DNA of 64,000 nucleotides, taken from the NCBI GenBank assembly GCA_951802195.1, contig OX637628.1, positions 62,001 to 126,000 on the forward strand, in the 5' to 3' direction. Under the pieces are notes generated by a model that was not told the DNA's origin, made no database searches, and was given only the letters and a program-made list of their open reading frames with translations. This document shows, piece by piece, positions 23,601 to 34,051 of this stretch. Each line of letters starts with the position of its first letter. Position 1 is the stretch's first letter. The DNA is from Tausonia pullulans (Eukaryota; Basidiomycota; Tremellomycetes; Cystofilobasidiales; Mrakiaceae). Position numbers and translations under genes: made by a program.

Positions 23601-25774
23601 GATGTTCGGACCAGACGCGCCGACTGCGCGGGCGAGAAGTGCAAACGGTAGAGGGGGGGGAGGGGCAGCGCCCAACGGGGCGGAAAGCGCTTGTCGTACG
23701 CCCTGTTCCAGGAGTCAGCTGATTGATACAAAGATGCAGGATTGAAGAGAAAAAAAAAATGATGAAAAGAGTCCTTAAACGCACTCGGACGGCTTCCGAT
23801 ATGGCTGGCCTAGAGACCGCAGCGAGACTTGTGAAGAGCAGGTCGACCACGAGCCGTGGTGGAAGGACGGCGACGTCAAACAGGGCCCCCGGCGCCAATG
23901 GAGGCGTGGAGGTGCTGGGGAAGGGGTGTTGGCCACTCGGAGGGTGAGGAGATGCACCCCCGCCGGAAGGAGGGAACGGAGTGGAACTGCTTGAGCGAGA
24001 CGGAGGATAGGGAGGGGTGCCTGATCCAGCAGGAGGAAAGGGGGCTGCTGAACCTCTTGAGGGCGGAAAGGACATGGGGGCGGCAAAGGTCGAGGCAGCT
24101 GACGGAGGAGGAGGCGGCGTGGAAGTCGAAGCCTCCGCATACGCTGCTGCCGGGTCTGTCCGAGGCCGCTTGGAGGCGGGCTCTTCAGCGCGCACGGCGG
24201 CCTGAGCAGCGAGATCGAGCCGTCGCTTCTGCTGTCGGGACTCTTCGAGGGCCTCCTTGTATGCAGCCTCCATGCGGGCCGCCTGTCGGACGAGGGCCCC
24301 GGCGATGACGCCTCGGAACGAGCCGCTTGCTGGTGATCTGAGGCGAGAACACGCACACCTCAGCAAAGGGGTGACGGAGAGCAGCGAGAAAAGGAAAGGA
24401 CGCACTTGTCCAGCAGAATCATCGTCACTTTGATAACTTTCTCGACACTCCGAATGTCGCCTTTGGGCAGACCCGCGAGCGCGTCGGGCTTCCAGCCGGT
24501 GAGCGTCTGAATGAGGACTGGGGCGAGCGTCGGCCGGAGCTTGACAATCGTGGCAAACGTGTTGACGATGGCGGTGATGAGGCCGACGTCGCTGTAGGAA
24601 GAAGTCGCCCGATGAGCGAAATGCGCTCGGAACCTGCTGCACCAATGGGCTGAGCGAACGTACCGAGAGCTGTAGATGGAGACAAGCATGAACTTGATGC
24701 AATTGTTAGTCTCCTCTTCGAGAGCCGCCGCTTGAATAAACGGGTGGTCCGACGGGCAGAGCGAGAGGTTCGGGTCCGTTCGAGGGTTGTTGAGCTGGAA
24801 GCGAGCGAGGATGCGCGCGCGTTCAAGACGCGTCCGCCCGTCAGTCAAAGGACCGTCCGTCTTCACTCCGAATGATGCAACATCTATACTTTCCCCTCCA
24901 AGTATCCGACATGGAGCTCACCCTTGGGTCACCACCAGAGACTTTGGTCTGGACGAGGACGAGCTTCTGGAGGAACTTGACAGCCTGATAGCGGAGGCCC
25001 TTGGTGACGGGCACGCCGCCCTCTTTGACGCCCGTGGTCGCCCACGAGGTAATCTGGGCCTTGACCGAGGACAAAACGGCCCATGGTTGAGGGTCCTGGC
25101 GGTTCAGGCAGCTGGATGGCAACCGAACGAAGCAGGCAGCACGGGCAAAGAGCGAGAAACAGGGCAGTCAAGATGTCAGCTCGCGCGTCCCTCTCACGGA
25201 CGGCAACGATACACAGGAGAGAGCGTACAGATGACGAAAGAGCAGGGCGTAAATTGAGGAAAAGATCTGGATGATAATCTTGGCCTGCTTGCTCGGTGCG
25301 GTCGAGAGGACATGCGCGAGGGCGTTCAACGATTGAAGCGCGACTTGTCGCGGGGAGGGCGGAGGACAAGCCCGCGGTCAGCTAGCCTTTCAAGAAACGT
25401 TGCAAGGAGAAAAGCTCGGACTCACGTCCAGTCTTGATCTCCATGGAGAGGGTCGACCGGCAGAGGCCATGCTCGAGGAGCTGGAGGAGCAAGCGACAGG
25501 GAGAGAGGGTCGGGAGACGGCCGTCAGCGGTGTGCACCCTCTCGTCCTTGCGCCCGCAGGCAGACGCGCAAGAGACACCCACGTTGAGGATCCAGCCGGT
25601 GAGAAGCTCATTTTGGCCGATGAGCGAGATGAGCGGCGCAACGAACTTGGGTAGCGCACCCGGGTCAGCCTCGAGCTGCTTCCTGACGCGGTCGAGCGAG
25701 GACGCGTGCGTCTCCGGAGGCGCGCTGAAGATCTCGGTCAGGAGCTGGGTCGGCTCCGGGAGAGCCGTCGCCAT
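20685..25774 (-). CDS. PTA1: Symplekin/Pta1, cleavage and polyadenylation scaffold
   Basis: Sixteen minus-strand exons join in frame to 1284 residues: 25583-25774, 25426-25480, 25229-25343, 24922-25111, 24664-24794, 24406-24591, 23785-24337, 23472-23702, 22831-23397, 22488-22749, 22133-22415, 21770-22073, 21484-21700, 21307-21416, 20969-21238, 20685-20873. The N-terminal half has HEAT-like repeats (LPKFVAPLISLIGQNE, ITSWATTGVKEGGVP, NNCIKFMLVSIYSS). A Pro/Ser-rich linker follows. The C-terminal symplekin domain includes LDQFTPSELMVLLHHLER, EVLMIVLQQLSDEPDLPTLF and TSLPLWDGFIRVAKILGS. Symplekin/Pta1 scaffolds the mRNA 3'-end processing complex and binds Ssu72. The end is Pro/Ala-rich (TTPPPGPPPPAAEAA). 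The first intron (from 25582) is open in frame, but its donor, branch-like CTGAC and acceptor support removal. Confidence 0.9.
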
Positions 25775-27362
25775 CCTGGGAAGAGGCGAGGGGTGAGGGA
25801 AGGGGGATGACGTCGAGACGGGTCGACGGAGCGAGCGAGGAAGAGGGAGGCGAAATGGACGTCAGAGGTTCAGCCGACGGCTCAGGGCGGAAGGCCAGGA
25901 CGCGCAGAGCGGAGCACGGGCGCGGCTTGGAGTGCTGCCTTCTTTCTTTGACAACCGCTCCTTTGGTCTGTAGGCGCGGGCTCTCAGCTTTCCTCTGGAA
26001 GGGCAGTGGCATCAGCATAATGGCTTGAGGAGATCGACCCATCCTCATGCGAGGGGTTTTTCGTCGCGCACGCTGAGCCGCAGGTGTGGCATCGCAGGAT
26101 GTGAGGGCTCTCGAGAGTCCGCACGGTCAAACGAGTGAGCCACCAATCCGTAGAAACTCTCCCCCAGGCAGAAGCCTTTCTCGGGTGAACAAGCACTCCT
26201 TCCTAGAAGCATCAAGCTCGGGCCAAGGCGCATTGACACGTGCGCCACAGAAGGTCCAAGCCCCATCTCCCTCCCTGGACCCTCGTTTCATCTCGTTTCC
26301 GGAAGAGACAGACGCCCGGACAGGGCAACGGAGCCCATGTCTATCACCTGCCGGCTGCTGTCATGGGCGCCAAGAAGAGGAGACCACATCTCAACGCCGA
26401 GTGACAAACGCGCAAGAGCACTGACGCCGGCGAGCTCCTCATGGGGCGGGGTCGTTTCTCGGATGCGCTGCTCTCTTCTGCGGCCGCGCAGGCTGCCCTG
26501 GACGGACGCTCACCGGTGGCAAGACCCGGGAGACGAGATGAGCGCTGCCGCATCGAGGGCCCAGGGCGACGACGGAGCCTGGGGATACCAGCGCTGGCCC
26601 TGGGCCCGTCTGCCTCAGTCTGCGCGCGTGCCGCCGGCCGTGCCATGCGGCGGACGAGCCTGGGCGGGGGCGACCAGAGCAGCGTCGTCCAACAAAACCA
26701 GGTGATCCCCACCCCCCACATACCTGGTCCCCTCCGTCTCGCTCGCCCTCTGCCTCGTCTGCCTGTCGCAGCGGTACCGCTCTTCCCCCTCCGGCCTCTT
26801 CCTTGCTCCCCAGGGCGCCCATCAGCGAGCGCTCTCTCAATCGTCTCGCCGCCCAGGAGGCCGCGAAAGCCCGCCACCGTCTCTCAAGCGCCCGCAGAGG
26901 CCGAACCAAACGACCCGCAACGCGTTTCCCCCGTCCGGCCGTCTAGCTGTGAGGCCTCAGCACACCGCCCACCGGGCTGAGCCCCGGCGGGAAGACGGGG
27001 CCCGCCCTCCGTGCGCTTCTCGTCTGCATGCGCGCCCTCGCTGACGGCCGGGTTTGCATCCCGCAGAGCCTTCTCGCTCCCTGTTCCGCGCCCCGGCCCC
27101 ACAGCCCAGCACCCGTCGCCTCGGGCCGTTCAGTCCAGCTCTGTGTGCCCCCCTTGAGTCCCCCGAGGTCTTCCAACACGCTGTGAGTCTCGGCCGGGAC
27201 TCCACTGCGCGCTCATATGTATTTCGGCCGGGCGGGCCTGGGCTGGGCGGAAGCGTCGGACCCGCGTGCGCTCTTCGCCTCGGGCGGCGGACGCCGCGTG
27301 TCCTGCCCTTCTTGAGGATCGATGCTGACTTCCGCCGCCGTCGACGTCCATCACAGACCACC
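25775..27362. other. Long GC-rich divergent intergenic region
   Basis: Nearly 1.6 kb separates the start codons of symplekin (minus) and the large unknown gene (plus). It is very GC-rich and contains overlapping open frames of up to about 180 codons on both strands. None has family-like motifs, and many start without ATG. This fits a shared upstream region with long 5' leaders. No RNA gene or repeat was recognised. Confidence 0.45.
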
Positions 27363-28843
27363 ATGTCGTCGAACGGTCTCCCTCCGCGGTCGTCGCCGGC
27401 CGCCGACGCTGCACCGCCGGCTGCTCAAGCGTTCCTCGGTCGTACGAACGCGGGTGCTCCGTTCCCTTCTTTTCTTCCTCCGTCCGCGCCGCGCTCAACA
27501 GACGACGCGTTCAACCGCCAGCACCCTGCGCCGCCGCCGGCCCTGCCCTCGGCAGACGACGAGAGCAAGCCGCCTCGGCCTCCTCGTAGCCAGTTCCTGC
27601 CCCCGGCAGTCTACACCGTCCAGCCTCCGCCCCCGGCAAGCGCGATCTCACCCACCAACGGATCGTACCCGGCTGACGCTCGGCACGTACTTCCGACCGG
27701 ACACCTCCCAGGCGCACCTCCCCTGCTCCTGCCCCCGAGGAGCGGGCTGAGCCGATCCGGCAGCTCGGACCTGTCGCTCTCGTCGCTCGCTTCGGGCGAA
27801 TCGGACCTCTCGAGCTTCCAGGACGAGGAGACCGAGAGCCTCTTCGCGATCTCTGGCGACGAGGGCGACTTTATTCTCTCGCCCGAGGAGCGAGTGAATG
27901 CCCCGGTGGTGTCCCCGCCGCCTCCGCTTGCAGACTCCAACACGTCCGTCGACACGACTGTCCGGGACCTTGAAGCCTCTGTGTCTTCCTCCCTCGACTC
28001 GACCCCGGCCTCGTCGGTCTACCTATCGACGGGCTCCCGGTCTGATGCGAGTGGCGACGGCGCTTCCCAGCCTCAACTCGACCGGTCGCAGGCCGCCCTC
28101 CTCAACAAGGCTCTCCCACCGTCAGCTGTCGCAGCGAGCCTCGCGGAGACAACCATACCCACTCCCGAAGTCGATGGTGGGCCAGCCTCCAAGAGCGGCA
28201 ACCCTGCGCGCTTCTCTCTTCGTCTGCAAACCGACAACCTCGACCCGCCGCCCAACACAGGAGCCGGTGAGAACCAGAGGTCGTCGCCGACGTCGACCGT
28301 CACGAGCCCACGGAGTGCAGCCCCGCCGTCCTACCCGGCCGGATCATCCTCGACCTTCACCGACCTCAAGCGCGACCTCAAGACCGACATCAAGACAAAC
28401 CTCAAGGCGGGCTACGTCCCCTCCCCGACGACCTTCTCCCCTACCTTCGACTTCCCGGGCCCGTCCTCCACCTCCTCGTCTCGACCGCCCCCTCCACTGA
28501 CCCTCGACCAGGCATTCACTCTCGCCCAGGCGGCGCCCGCTCCGCCGACGCTCGCCGGCGCGCTTGGGAAGCCGCTCGTACTGCGTAAGATTCTCGAGTA
28601 CCTCCGGATCGTGGACATCCTGAACCTCTGGCAGGCCAGTCTCCACCCGGAGCGTGCGGCGCTTGAGACGAGAACGAGCCGAGAAGAGATCCGGGTCTGG
28701 GGTCTCGGGTGGGCGGGTTACACCCGCGGCGCGCTGACCCAGCGCAACGTCCGAGAAGGATGGGAGCGTGTTGCGAGCGGAACTATCTTGGATTTCCGTA
28801 CGTGGATGCTCTATCTGTGTGCTGTCTTCCCCTTCGACTGAAT

Positions 28844-28908
<65 letters not shown>

Positions 28909-30948
28909 ACACACACACACACAAGTTTCCACCCTCTCGCTGCCTCCGAACTCAATCCTGCCACCGCATCTCGTCCGCGCGACGACCAACGTCACTCTCC
29001 TCCTGCGGACGTCCCACGAGGCTCAGCCGCCGCCAGGCCCGCATCTCATCCCTTTCGAGGAGGAGGACTGTCTCCCGCCGCCCCTTCCCGGCCTACGTCC
29101 CGACGCCCCGCCGTCCGCTCGGACACGTGCTCTCCCGAACGGACGCGAGCTCGTCTTCCCCACCCCGCTGGCACCCGCCGGCAGCCCCGCTCATGGCCCC
29201 AAGTCGGCTATCGAGAACAACTCGCACATCCACCGCCTGCCCACGATCAACGACAATCATCAGTCGAAGCTTCTCCGACGGAAGAGTGCAAGCCAGTCAT
29301 CGCTCGCAATTCACTGGGGCAGCGGGTCCAAATCCCCCTCCTCAGGCGGTGGAAGTTCAGCGGCGCCTCCCTCGTCGTTCAATAACTCCTCTGCGCTGCT
29401 CACCTCTTCGGCCGCCTCAATTCATTCGGTTCACCCGGATGGTGAGACTGGTGCCTCTTCCCGCCCTCCGACGGCCCAGCACCCGGTACCTCGGCGGTAC
29501 GAGTTCGTCTCCGGGACGCCCAAGCCGGTTCCCTCGATTGCCTCGCAGCACCGGCGGTCGCTCGACCTCGAATCGCAGTCGGTCTACTCGGCTATGAGCC
29601 GAAACCCGATGGCTGGCCGTGGTGGAGGTCTGATGGTGCCTAGTCCGCATCAGCGGGTGCCCTCCGACCGGTCAAGGGCGGGATTCCCCGGTGACTCGGA
29701 GGGTCCGCCGATGCCTCCCTTCTTGACGTCTGGCTACCGCCTCGGGGGACCCTCGAGCAGCAGCCGCGAGAGCTCGTCCCAGAACCTCTCGTTGTCCTCT
29801 GGGATCAGCCCGAGCCCCTCGATGGCGAGCGTACCCTGGACCTCGGGTCGTTACGGCAGCTCATCCCCCGAATCGCTCGATGACGCCCGCCGTCGCGGCC
29901 TCAACGGCGGCGCTCGAAGCCATCGGTATTCCGGCCCCGTCGAGCCTCTCTTCCTCTCGTCGACCTCGCCGTACCGGTACAACCGGGCTCCGATCATCCG
30001 CATCATTGTCCCCCTCCCGAAGGGCATGCCTTGGCCTTCCCCCTCGGCGCTCAAGCTCTGCCACCGCGAGCTCGACGCGCTCGGCTTGCTCGCTAAGATG
30101 CGGTTGGGGGACCTCGTCGAGAATCTCTCCGTCTCGCATCCGAGAAGGCTGCAGGCCCCCGGTGTCGGATGGACGACGGGCGCCATGATCTTCATCCCTC
30201 CCTACCTCCACCCTTTGTCGTTCACTCACTCGGTCCCTACCCCGTTGACGACAACGACGACTGCCACATCACCTAACGGCGGTCCCCTCTCCCCCGTTTC
30301 CGTCTCCTCCTCACCATCATCTGCCCTTTCTTCCATCAAAGGCGGCCACCTCCCTCCCTCATACAACTCCTTCCTCCACACCCCAACTTACTACCACGCC
30401 GTCCTCCCCCTCCCGTACGTCGTTTACCTCGACCTCACACCTTTTGCCTCTCAGATCGTCAACTCCCTCCGACTGGCGCACCAGCGCACCGAGCTTCCAA
30501 GCGCTAGAGGCGAGATCCTCAGCGTTGAGGTGTGGGTCCATGAGGCCGGGTTTCAAATCGGAGGCGGAGGAGTGCATGCAGGAGGACCGAGGGGGCCGGC
30601 AGCGGGGAGTGGTCTTTGGGATGGGACGACGGTGGTACTCGAGGCGGATGGGACCAAGGAGGTGAGTTCGCGCGACGCTCTTGTCCTCTCTCGTTTCCCG
30701 CCATTGACGTTACTGATTATTACTTCTTCATCTCTCAGGGCAAGGACGAGCTCCTCGCCCGAGTTTCCGGGCCCACCGCAGGACGACGACAACCTTGGGA
30801 GATCCTCGGGTCCAAGAGCACCCGCGGCAGTGTCTGGCTCAAGTCCGTCCCTCCATCCTTCCCCTCTCCTTTTCTCCGAGCTGACCTCGCTCCCGTCAAA
30901 CCTGATTTCAGGCTTATCCGCGAGAACATCCCCGTCCACGAGCACTAG
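27363..30948 (+). CDS. Large unknown protein with F-box-like segment
   Basis: Four exons (27363-28797, 28926-30661, 30739-30842, 30912-30948) give 1103 residues. The ATG sits in CCACCATGTC. The first ~380 residues are Pro/Ser-rich and probably disordered. Near residue 395-460 comes LVLRKILEYLRIVDILNLWQ, followed by WGLGWAGYTRGALTQRNVRE, which resembles an F-box-like helical bundle. A Ser-rich middle follows. The C-terminal part is compact: IIRIIVPLPKGMPWPSPSAL, LGDLVENLSVSHPRRL, VVYLDLTPFASQIVNSLRLA, SVWLKLIRENIPVHEH. I do not recognise the family; a role in ubiquitin or regulatory signalling is only a guess. Intron 1 is almost entirely a CT/CA microsatellite, and the donor at 30843 is GTCCGT. 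Confidence 0.75.
28848..28924 (+). repeat. Compound (CT)n(CA)n microsatellite filling an intron
   Basis: About 57 nt of CT repeats run into about 19 nt of CA repeats. Together they make up more than half of the 128-nt intron 28798-28925. The CA run ends directly at the acceptor (CACAAG, intron end 28925). Confidence 0.95.
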
Positions 30949-31052
30949 CTCTTCCTTTCTTTTCCGTCTTGCCCTCCTTCCTTTCCATTCTGTTTCTTTA
31001 TGCTTCTTGCATCTTGTCTCTCCTTTCCTCCCCTCCCCCCCCCCCCCCCTCC

Positions 31053-31091
31053 CACCTCTCTCTCTCTCTCTGTTTCCAGCACCCGCCTCAT

Positions 31092-31137
<46 letters not shown>
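31053..31137 (+). repeat. CT-rich microsatellite in a 3' UTR
   Basis: Two CT-repeat blocks are interrupted by a short non-repeat stretch (about 31072-31090). A C-rich run lies just before at about 31028-31044. All lie downstream of the stop codon at 30948, again pyrimidine on the transcribed sense strand. Confidence 0.9.
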
Positions 31138-31139
<2 letters not shown>

Positions 31140-31445
31140 CTCTGTCCTCCTCCTTTGGGTTATGTTTGATGGCACAAACCTCCCCCCCCCCCCTTGCTGT
31201 ATACATGCTTGTGTGTCTCATCCTGTTCCGGAGGGTGGATGCACCATGTTAGCATCGTTCCGCGGCAAGTAGGCGACGGCGCCGACCGACGACAAGGAGG
31301 AGCGATGGAGAGGAGTGCAGCCCAGGGAGGGTGAGACTGGCCGCGAGCGTGCGTCCAGGGGTCGAGGAAGGAGCGAGGGAGGGAGGAGTTTCGTTGGGGG
31401 ACAGACAGACAGACAGACAGGGCACGAACGAGGGGCGCTCGCTCT

Positions 31446-31547
31446 CGCCGCTGATCGATCTTCGAAAGGTTGCGTGCAGTTCGCCGCCCGCCCTGTCGCC
31501 AATAGAGCTACGCGCTGCGAGTGAAGTCTTTGCGGCTTATGAGGATG
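31446..31547 (+). repeat. 102-bp dispersed repeat, copy A
   Basis: This 102-bp segment matches the reverse complement of 60187-60288 with four mismatches and no indels. It reads open in a frame giving LSPIELRAASEVFAAYE, and the same words are readable in the other copy. It lies in convergent intergenic sequence. The flanks do not match, so the boundaries are sharp. Its nature (gene fragment, structured RNA or short mobile element) is unknown. Confidence 0.9.
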
Positions 31548-31856
31548 AGGACCCCCGCTCATCTGACATAAGTCGAAAGACCTGATGTGGCGACGGCGCG
31601 CGCGTAGTGAAGTGTTCGTCTCCAGATCAAGCCATCTCTCGTGAGGAAGAGCAGAGCGATGATCATAAGATCAGTTTACATCCGACCTCAAAGTGACTGT
31701 GCGCCAAGGCCGCTCCTCAGCAGCAAACTAGACCCTGTCAAACGGCCATCTTTCTCTCGGTAGCTGCACAATAAGGATGATGTCGAAAGATTAAGAAGAA
31801 ATCATTAAAATAAAGTATTGCGTAAGCCCAAGAGCTGAGCGCGCCCCGCCACCAGA

Positions 31857-33698
31857 TCAGAGCTTCGCCTGAACTTCTCCCTCTGTCTCGGCCTGTGCGA
31901 CGGGCTCCTCGACAACAGCGGCAGCGGCAACGGTCCTCGCCGGCTCCGCGTGCAGAGCGTCCTCCTCAGTAATGAAGCTCGCGACCTTCTCAGCAAGGTT
32001 CTCTGGGTGGGGGGACTCCTCGTTGACAATCTCGTGGTAGGCGTCCTGTAGGGGAAGAAGGCCGCGCAGATGATCAGCGGTGGGAGGAGTAAGAGTTGGA
32101 GGGATAATGACGTACAGGCACGGAGTGGTAGTACTTGCGCTGCATCTCGTTCGGGAGGTTGTCAAAGAACTTGCGGGATGCCTTCGGGCAGGTGACCTAA
32201 GCGCGGAGGATGGGGAGATATTGAGATCAGTAGAGAATGAAGGATATGGGGGACCGGGTACCCAACTGACCAGGTCTCCCTCTCCGTGAACAATGAAAAG
32301 CTAGGGAGAGAAGGCAGAGAGACGTCAATACACTGATGACGAGAGCTGGAGTAAAGGGCGCACGGGAAGGTCGTGAGGCCACTTCTCCGGTGCCTTGTCC
32401 GTCAGGAGAGCCTGGCCGCCGAGGAGCATACCTCCGACGATGGAGATCTGGATAATCTGGCGTCAGTAAGGTCATAAGGGGCTCAGGAGAGAGAAGAATG
32501 ACTAACGGAAGCATTCTCCTTGCAGAGAGCTAGTAAGAAATTGTAAACACTATGAGCATGAGCAGGCGTAGACCAACGCAGACTGGGGAGGAGAACACAC
32601 GATCGTTCCGGTTCTCCTCTGCCTTGACCTTGTTCCTCGTAAGCTCGTTTGGATCCAGAGGCGTGGGCATCATCCGGTTGCCGACCAAGGATGTCAAATT
32701 GGCGAGGCTGGTCGCGACCGAAACCTGGCGGTGTGGACGATCGGCCATAAGCAGATCAGCGAGGGTCTGCGTACGCGAAGAGATTTGTCCGCACGCACGA
32801 GAAGCTTGTTTGCTGGGGTGGTCTGATGAATGAGTGGGGAGGACGAGATGATACCAGCCACGAGCGAGAGAAGCGGGGGTGACTTTTGAGACGCGTCGCT
32901 TCGCGCGTGCGTCGGCACGGAGAGGGCTAGCGCGCCGCCCTGCGTGTATGTTCTCGAGGGCATCAGCAAACACCCAACCTCGTCTCGTCAACCTCGACTG
33001 ACCATCGAGTGACCGTAGACCCAGACGGGTCCGCCCCGGCGCTCCGCCTCCTTGCGAATCCAGAACTCATAGTCCAGCCGCTGCTGGGCGGGAGTCGTCC
33101 TGCCGCCTTTGCTCCGCGTGCCCGCCGTGCCCGGCGGCGGCTTGCCGTACGCCGTCTGGCCAAAGCCGCGCTGGTCGTAGGCGAAGATGCGGGCGTCCGC
33201 GAGAGGGGCAAGCAGGCGGAAGTAGTGATCGTAGCGCATTACGTGTTCGTTGTAGCTTTGAGAGACGGGCGACTGTGAGTTAGCCAGTCCAACATCAGGC
33301 TACCAAAAGCTCTCACTAACCCGTGGATGAAGACGATGGTCCTCTTGGGCGCGGCGACTTCCCACACGGCTGGATGCCGCCGACGGATAGTGTCGGAACG
33401 GGTAGACAGGGGGAATAGGCGCGGGAAAGGGAAGAGCAGAAGCGCAAAGAGGACAGAATACCATTGGCAAAGCCGTAGATAACAGATAACAGGCATCAAT
33501 TTGAGAATGGGGAGAGTGACAGTGTCAGACGAGGATGATGGGATAGGTGTGTGCAGGCAGGCAGGCGGAATCGAGTGGACGAGAGAGGGAACGAGGAGAC
33601 GAACCGGTAAAGAAGGCTGTGTCTTTGGGGCCAACCAGCCATTCCTGAGTATGGGTGACCGGCTGAGAAGCCTTGTCGACAGTGGCAGGCGAAGACAT
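31857..33698 (-). CDS. Alpha/beta hydrolase, monoacylglycerol-lipase-like
   Basis: About ten minus-strand exons run from the ATG at 33698 (MSSPATVDKASQPVTHTQEW) to the stop at 31857. Read in order they give KRTIVFIHGYNEHVMRYDHY, IFAYDQRGFGQTAYG, then VWVYGHSMGGALALS with the GHSMG nucleophile elbow. MPTPLDPNELTRN, LFIVHGEGDLVTCPKAS (acid residue) and DAYHEIVNEE (catalytic His) follow. Order and spacing match the MGL/Yju3 serine hydrolases that release fatty acid from monoacylglycerol. The C-terminus extends ~35 residues past the usual end and is Ala/Glu-rich. One junction uses a weak GTTCTC donor (before VYNFLLALCKENAS). The first intron is about 250 nt, long for this locus. Confidence 0.85.
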
Positions 33699-34051
33699 GA
33701 TTTAGGACGGGGATGATGGTGGTTGAGGGGAAAGGAGGCGGAAGGGCAGATCGGCCTCGGCTTCCAGAAAGCCGGGTGGGCGCACCGCCCTCTCTTCTGC
33801 TCGTTGGCCCTCTCCTTGGCGAGCCTTCCTGTATAAGAACCGGTATGTCACTGATCGGTGACGACATATGCAGAGAGACCCAGATTTCCCGACAGGCGCA
33901 GGAACGCTAGACGGGCAGGTGCTCCGATACGAGCGTGTGATTCGACCCGGCCTTGTCCGAAGCGTTGAGTTATCACCTCTCACTAGTTTTACTTTTGCCT
34001 CTAACCTCAATCTCGACGATCTACGAAGCCCCTACAGAACTCTCTTCACTC
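33699..34051. other. Divergent intergenic region
   Basis: These 353 bp lie between the start codons of the lipase-like gene (minus) and the asparaginase gene (plus). No specific element was recognised. Confidence 0.45.

Larger units (their letters stand above)
30949..31856. other. Convergent intergenic region
   Basis: About 900 bp lie between two convergent 3' ends. The first part (30950-31210) is the pyrimidine-rich 3' UTR of the large unknown gene. An ACAG tetranucleotide run lies near 31395-31420. The 102-bp dispersed repeat (31446-31547) follows. The rest has no recognisable gene. Confidence 0.5.

Noticed and set aside
26344-26980. Overlapping 150-180-codon frames on both strands upstream of the large unknown gene
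   Set aside because: They mirror each other on opposite strands, are Arg/Pro/Ala-rich from GC content and show no domain pattern or splice structure.
31395-31420. Short ACAG tetranucleotide run
   Set aside because: It is only a few units long and in intergenic DNA, an ordinary microsatellite with no visible role.
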